From the NCBI GenBank assembly GCA_013811715.1, contig JACCUS010000382.1:1-10092 (forward strand): 10,092 nucleotides of DNA, written 5' to 3'. The position numbers and the translations under genes were made by a program. How positions within the stretch are numbered: position 1 is the first letter of the stretch; each line of letters begins with the position of its first letter. This DNA comes from Nocardioidaceae bacterium (lineage in GTDB: Bacteria; Actinomycetota; Actinomycetes; Propionibacteriales; Nocardioidaceae). Of this stretch, positions 6,422 through 10,092 are shown one piece after another. Below the pieces are notes generated by a model, which ran no database searches, had not been told where the DNA came from, and saw only the letters and a list, made by a program, of their open reading frames with translations.

Positions 6422-6438
6422 CACCTCCTCGGGAGGTG
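6422..6438 (-). promoter_or_regulatory. Hairpin covering the ribosome site of the DUF4081-GNAT gene
   Basis: CACCTCC (6422-6428) and GGAGGTG (6432-6438) are perfect complements around a 3-nt loop. On the minus strand the distal arm (CACCTCC) comes first and the arm nearer the GTG contains most of AGGAGGT. A folded mRNA would hide the Shine-Dalgarno. A -10-like TAGGCT (minus strand, 6444-6439) would start the transcript inside the first arm and remove the hairpin, so the effect depends on where transcription begins. Confidence 0.4.
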
Positions 6439-6519
6439 AGCCTACGCTGATCGGCCGGGCCGTCGTGACATGCTGTGGGCATCAATTTCGAGAGTCCTCG
6501 TGACCTGTGGGGGTAGCAG

Positions 6520-7851
6520 ATGCGATTGCGACGAAACGTGGTCGCCACGGGTTTGGTGGCGGCGGGGTTGGTCACCGGCTGCACGGCAGCCGACCCAGAT
6601 CCGCAGGGGCAGGCCGGCCAGACGTCGGGCAGTGCCAGCGAGGCGATTACGACGGGCTCGCAGACCGGAGACGCAGCCCCCAGCGAGTCGACCGGTCCAG
6701 CGGAGTCGACCGGGTCGGCGAGCCCAACGCCGTCGACCGAGCCGACGGAGTCGACCGAGCCGACGGAGTCGACGGAGTCGACCGAGAGTCCCCCGGCCAC
6801 CGGGCCCTTCGACCCCCGCGAGATCACCGTGGTGATGAACGGCGACATGCTCCTGCACGAGGGGCTCTGGGCGACAGCCGAGATCGACGCGGCCCGGACC
6901 GGGCGAGGCCGGATGGACTTCCGTCCGCTGCTGGCCAGCATGCGGCCGGTCGTCAAGGGCGCCGACCTGTCGCTCTGCCACATGGAGACGCCGCTGGCGC
7001 CCCCGGGCGGGCCGTTCCTGGGTTACCCGGTCTTCGCGGCGCCACCGGCGATCGTGCCCGCGTTGCGGTGGGAGGGCTTCGACGTATGCACGACGGCGTC
7101 GAACCACAGCATCGACCAAGGGTTCGAGGGTCTGACACGCACGCTGGCCAGGTTCGAGGCGGCCGGCATCGAGACCGTCGGAACCGCCGCCACAAGGCCG
7201 GCGTCGCGGGAGCCCTTGCTCGTCGAGGTGGACGATGTCACGGTGGGGCTGATCTCCGCGACGTACGGGACGAACGGCATCCCGCTGCCGGAGGAGGCGC
7301 CCTGGTCGGTCGAGCTGCTCAACACCGAGAAGATCGCCCGGCTGGCTGCTCGGGCGCGCGACGACGGCGCCGACGTCGTGATGGTCGCTCTGCACTGGGG
7401 CCTGGAGTACACCCACGAGCCGACGGCCGACCAGATCGCCGTCGCGGAGAAGCTCACCAGCCTGCCCGACGTCGACCTGATCTACGGCCACCACGCGCAC
7501 GTCGTGCAGCCCTACGGCAAGGTCAACGGCAACTGGGTGCTCTACGGGCTGGGCAACGCCATCGCCCAGCAAGACACCGCGGTCTCCGGCGTGTACGACG
7601 GCAACACCTCCCGGGTCACCTTCGTGGAGCGGCGGGACGGCTCGTTCAGGGTCGAGAAGCTGGAGTACCTCCCGACGATGATCACGACATTCGACGGTGT
7701 CAACCCGATGCGGTGGCTGAACGTGCCCGCCAGCCTGGACGACCCGAGTCTCGCCGACCTGCACGACGAGCTGCGGGCCACGAGTGCCCGAGTGGCGCCG
7801 ATCATCAACATGCTCGGCGCCTTCCGCCGTGGCGTCACCGAGGTGGAGTGA
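6520..7851 (+). CDS. CapA-like (PGA_cap) lipoprotein, 443 aa
   Basis: A lipid-anchored extracytoplasmic protein with a calcineurin-like PGA_cap fold, related to CapA/PgsA of poly-gamma-glutamate synthesis but widespread in bacteria without capsules. The signal has Arg3-5 and lipobox VTGC with Cys21. A low-complexity Ser/Thr/Glu/Pro linker (about 22-92) follows. Then the family motifs: VVMNGDMLLHEG with Gly108-Asp109, CHMETPL (153-159) in place of the common NLE, ASNHSIDQG (193-201), LHWGLEY (291-297), YGHHAHVVQP (322-331) and YGLGN (342-346). The set of metal-site residues looks complete. ATG 6520 has GGGGG (6509-6513) 6 nt upstream. It lies 87 nt before proS, on the same strand, and is divergent from the GNAT gene. 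No other poly-glutamate synthesis gene is near, so a cell-envelope phosphoesterase-like role is as likely as capsule assembly. Confidence 0.85.
   Translation: MRLRRNVVATGLVAAGLVTGCTAADPDPQGQAGQTSGSASEAITTGSQTGDAAPSESTGPAESTGSASPTPSTEPTESTEPTESTESTESPPATGPFDPREITVVMNGDMLLHEGLWATAEIDAARTGRGRMDFRPLLASMRPVVKGADLSLCHMETPLAPPGGPFLGYPVFAAPPAIVPALRWEGFDVCTTASNHSIDQGFEGLTRTLARFEAAGIETVGTAATRPASREPLLVEVDDVTVGLISATYGTNGIPLPEEAPWSVELLNTEKIARLAARARDDGADVVMVALHWGLEYTHEPTADQIAVAEKLTSLPDVDLIYGHHAHVVQPYGKVNGNWVLYGLGNAIAQQDTAVSGVYDGNTSRVTFVERRDGSFRVEKLEYLPTMITTFDGVNPMRWLNVPASLDDPSLADLHDELRATSARVAPIINMLGAFRRGVTEVE
6732..6785 (+). repeat. In-frame 18/9-nt tandem repeat in the CapA-like gene
   Basis: Two exact 18-nt units GTCGACCGAGCCGACGGA (6732-6749, 6750-6767) are followed by 9-nt half units GTCGACGGA (6768-6776) and GTCGACCGA (6777-6785). 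They encode a Ser-Thr-Glu-Pro-Thr-Glu type linker between the lipid anchor and the catalytic domain. Unit lengths are multiples of three, so gain or loss by slippage would change linker length without breaking the frame. Confidence 0.85.
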
Positions 7852-7867
7852 CCGGGTCGAAACCGAG

Positions 7868-7896
7868 GTGAAGTCACGCACGCCGGGAGATATCCT
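7868..7896 (+). promoter_or_regulatory. Probable proS promoter
   Basis: TATCCT (7891-7896) is a good -10 box; GTGAAG (7868-7873) is a partial -35 box at 17 bp. The predicted start near 7903 gives a leader of about 36 nt with GAGGAG (7928-7933) as ribosome site 5 nt before the GTG at 7939. There is no room for a T-box or other long leader. Confidence 0.5.
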
Positions 7897-7938
7897 CGTG
7901 AGCCAAGCCCGGACGAACCCGACCTGTGAGGAGAAGCC

Positions 7939-9708
7939 GTGTCGCTACGGATGTCGTCGTTGTTCCTTCGCACCCTGCGTGAGGACCCGGTCGACGCCGA
8001 GCTGCCCAGCCACCGGCTGCTCGTTCGGGCCGGCTACATCCGCCGGGCCGCGCCCGGCATCTACTCCTGGCTGCCGCTCGGCTACCGGGTGCTGCGCAAC
8101 ATCGAGCGGATCGTCCGCGAGGAGATGGACGCGATGGGCGCCCAGGAGGTGCACTTCCCGGCGCTGCTGCCGCGCGAGCCCTATGAGGCGAGCAACCGCT
8201 GGACCGAATACGGCGACAACATCTTCCGGCTGAAGGACCGCAAGGACGCCGACTATCTGCTCGGTCCGACGCACGAGGAGATGTTCACCTTGTTGGTCAA
8301 GGACCTGTACTCGTCGTACAAAGACCTGCCGCTGTCGCTCTACCAGATCCAGACCAAGTACCGCGACGAGCCGCGGCCGCGCGCGGGCATCCTGCGTGGC
8401 CGGGAGTTCGTGATGAAGGACTCCTACTCCTTCGACGTGAGCGACGAGGCGTTCCTGGACTCCTACAACGCCCACCGCGGCGCTTACATCAAGATCTTCG
8501 ACCGGCTCGGCTTCGACTACGTGATCGTCGCGGCGATGTCGGGTGCGATGGGCGGCTCGGCGAGCGAGGAGTTCTTGGCGACGGCCGCGAACGGCGAGGA
8601 CACCTACGTGCGTTGCAGCTCGTGCGACTACGCGGCCAACGTCGAGGCGGTGCGCGTGCCGGTCCCGGCCCGGTCGGCGTACGACGATGTGCCGATCGCC
8701 CACGCGGAGGAGACCCCGGACACGCCGACCATCGAGACGCTGGTCGACCACCTCAACCAGAAGTTCCCCCGCGACGACGGGCGCGAGTGGCAGCCCGGGG
8801 ACACGCTCAAGAACGTCGTGGTGACGGTGGTTCACCCTGACGGAATCCGTGAGCCGCTCGCGGTCGGCGTGCCCGGCGACCGCGACATCGACGTGAAGCG
8901 GCTCGGGGCCCAGCTCGAGCCGGCGGAGGTCGAGGCGTTCACCGACGCCGACTTCGCCAAGCGCCCGAGGCTGGTCAAGGGCTACATCGGCCCCGGTGCG
9001 TTGGGGACGGATCGGAGCAGCAAGGTCCGCTACCTGCTCGACCCGCGGATCGTCGAGGGGACCCGATGGGTGACCGGGGCGGACGAGGCCGGTCGGCACG
9101 TACTCGACCTGGTGGCGGGGCGCGACTTCACCGGCGACGGCGTGATCGAGGCGGCCGACGTCCGTGCCGGCGACGCCTGTCCCAACTGTGGCGGTGCGCT
9201 GGAGACCGCGCGGGGCATCGAGATGGGACACATCTTCCAGCTCGGGCGTCGGTTCGCCGAGGCGCTGGATCTGAAGGTGCTCGACGAGAACGGAAAGCTC
9301 GTCACCGTCACCATGGGCTCGTACGGCGTCGGTGTCTCTCGGGCAGTCGGTGCCATCGCCGAGAACACGCACGACGAGCTCGGCCTTGTGTGGCCGCGCG
9401 AGGTCGCCCCTGCCGACGTACACGTGCTGGCGACCGGCAAGGGCGCCGAGGTGTTCGAGACCGCCGACCGCCTCGCCGGGGAGCTGGAGGCTGCCGGGTT
9501 GACGGTGCTGTACGACGACCGTCGGAAGGTCTCGCCGGGGGTGAAGTTCAAGGACGCCGAGCTGATCGGCGTACCGACGATCGTGGTCGTGGGCAGGGGG
9601 CTCGGGGACGGTGTGGTGGAGGTTCAGGACCGGGCGACCGGAGAACGCGTGAACGTCCCGGTCGAGGCTGCGGTCGGCCACCTCATAGGTGTCGTCCGGG
9701 GCGACTGA
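7939..9708 (+). CDS. proS: Prolyl-tRNA synthetase, bacterial type with editing domain
   Basis: Charges tRNA-Pro with proline in the cytosol. The 589-residue protein has the class II catalytic core split by an insertion domain. Motif 1 lies around MGAQEVHFPALLP (66-78), the GPTHEE loop at 109-114, motif 2 at YRDEPRPRAGILRGREFVMK (141-160) and motif 3 at GSYGVGVSRA (460-469). The insertion (about 225-405) resembles the YbaK-like domain that hydrolyses Ala-tRNA-Pro; Lys291 in TLKNVVV corresponds to the Escherichia coli editing Lys of VKTLLV. The C-terminal anticodon-binding domain starts near VHVLATG (494-500). A Cys pair occurs at 226/229 (CSSC) and another at 414/417 (CPNC), so these may hold a metal; E. 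coli lacks the second. GTG 7939 has GAGGAG 5 nt upstream. Length is close to the usual 570-590. Confidence 0.97.
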   Translation: MSLRMSSLFLRTLREDPVDAELPSHRLLVRAGYIRRAAPGIYSWLPLGYRVLRNIERIVREEMDAMGAQEVHFPALLPREPYEASNRWTEYGDNIFRLKDRKDADYLLGPTHEEMFTLLVKDLYSSYKDLPLSLYQIQTKYRDEPRPRAGILRGREFVMKDSYSFDVSDEAFLDSYNAHRGAYIKIFDRLGFDYVIVAAMSGAMGGSASEEFLATAANGEDTYVRCSSCDYAANVEAVRVPVPARSAYDDVPIAHAEETPDTPTIETLVDHLNQKFPRDDGREWQPGDTLKNVVVTVVHPDGIREPLAVGVPGDRDIDVKRLGAQLEPAEVEAFTDADFAKRPRLVKGYIGPGALGTDRSSKVRYLLDPRIVEGTRWVTGADEAGRHVLDLVAGRDFTGDGVIEAADVRAGDACPNCGGALETARGIEMGHIFQLGRRFAEALDLKVLDENGKLVTVTMGSYGVGVSRAVGAIAENTHDELGLVWPREVAPADVHVLATGKGAEVFETADRLAGELEAAGLTVLYDDRRKVSPGVKFKDAELIGVPTIVVVGRGLGDGVVEVQDRATGERVNVPVEAAVGHLIGVVRGD

Positions 9709-9900
9709 CGCTGCGACTTCGCTGACGCGGCGACCGACCCCGACGCGGTGGCGCCCCGCTCGTTGATGTCCCGGCTCGTCACCACCCATCTCTTCTACGT
9801 GCGATCCCGATTTGGGGATCACATGCCGAAATAGCGATTGGGATACGAAGGGATGCCCACTCCGGGCGCCGAGGGGAGGCACGACAGTCCGGCGGAGGGC
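9709..9900. other. Intergenic region after proS
   Basis: No credible gene is seen here. The one structured element is GATCCC (9803-9808) with GGGATC (9815-9820), a 6-bp stem with a 6-nt loop that can continue after one mismatch (9800-9801 with 9822-9823). It lacks a T-run, so its use as the proS terminator is uncertain. A partial echo, GCGATTGGGAT, occurs at 9834-9844. Confidence 0.5.
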
Positions 9901-9928
9901 CTGGACTCAAGGGGCTCAAGCTCGGGAC

Positions 9929-9959
9929 TTGAACTCAAGTGGGCTTTAAGTTGCATGCT
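9929..9959 (+). promoter_or_regulatory. MerR-type promoter of the SDR gene
   Basis: TTGAAC (9929-9934) and CATGCT (9954-9959) are 19 bp apart, the elongated spacing typical of MerR-family activated promoters. The imperfect dyad AACTCAAG (9932-9939) with TTTAAGTT (9945-9952) begins inside the -35 and ends next to the -10, as in SoxR/MerR operators. Extra CTCAAG copies lie upstream at 9906-9911 and 9915-9920, and ACTTGA-AC-TCAAGT (9927-9940) is a further dyad. The predicted start near 9966 gives a leader of about 58 nt. Confidence 0.6.
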
Positions 9960-10023
9960 GGCAGAACGCGTCGAGCGCCATGCACCGATCGACGCACCAG
10001 GCCCACCGACGTAGGAGGCACGG

Positions 10024-10092
10024 ATGCCAGTAGCACTCATCACCGGCGCATCGCGCGGACTCGGCCAGGCACTCAGTCTGGCCCTGGCGCGG
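10024..10092 (+). CDS. Short-chain dehydrogenase/reductase, cut by window end
   Basis: Only the first 23 residues are present. They hold a beta strand and the Rossmann nucleotide-binding loop VALITGASRGLG (3-14), with the T-G-x-x-x-G-x-G signature of classical SDR enzymes that use NAD(H) or NADP(H). The substrate cannot be inferred. ATG 10024 has a strong Shine-Dalgarno AGGAGG (10013-10018) 5 nt upstream. The gene lies behind a MerR-type promoter, which suggests induction by a small molecule or redox signal. Confidence 0.85.
   Translation, partial: MPVALITGASRGLGQALSLALAR

Noticed and set aside
6442..7881. 479-codon minus-strand open frame
   Set aside because: It is a shadow of the CapA-like gene. 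The plus strand carries all family motifs and a lipoprotein signal.
7945..9882. 645-codon minus-strand open frame
   Set aside because: It is antisense to proS, whose motifs are unmistakable. The reverse frame has biased composition and no known domain.
9819..10043. 74-codon minus-strand frame before the SDR gene
   Set aside because: It would run through the MerR-type promoter and the strong SDR ribosome site, and its product has no recognisable features.

Overview
The window is high-GC DNA with GTG starts, ATGA stop/start overlaps and at least one probable leaderless gene. Together with a DUF4081-type GNAT protein and a bacterial-type ProRS, this points to an actinobacterium. Nocardioidaceae or a relative (Propionibacteriales) is my best guess, from general character only.

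Layout. Positions 1-280 are non-coding and repeat-rich: a perfect inverted repeat, three related 14-bp operator-like boxes, two copies of a 33-nt direct repeat, then a promoter. A tightly packed plus-strand operon follows (281-4172): a small ribbon-helix-helix (RHH) regulator, a two-domain VOC protein, a GNAT acetyltransferase, an MFS exporter and a lipoprotein of the PQQ-type glucose/sorbosone dehydrogenase (GSDH) family. The genes are joined by 4-nt overlaps, a 5-nt gap and one long overlap. A second GSDH-family protein, a close paralogue without a lipobox, follows after 46 nt (4219-5427) and may have its own leaderless promoter.

From 5572 to 6417, on the minus strand, lies a DUF4081-GNAT acetyltransferase. 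Divergent from it is a CapA-like (PGA_cap) lipoprotein (6520-7851), followed by prolyl-tRNA synthetase proS (7939-9708) with its own promoter. A 315-nt intergenic region then leads to a short-chain dehydrogenase/reductase (SDR) cut by the window end. The SDR is preceded by a MerR-type promoter: 19-bp spacer with a dyad between the -35 and -10 boxes.

How the genes may work together. The first four genes combine a self-regulating DNA-binding protein, a possible binding protein of the bleomycin-resistance/glyoxalase fold, an acetyltransferase and an exporter. This could be a small compound-resistance or detoxification cassette, but that is inference. The two GSDH-family proteins look like an extracytoplasmic pair from a local duplication, one membrane-anchored and one released. 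proS is the housekeeping anchor. I found no CRISPR array, transposase, rRNA or recognisable tRNA.
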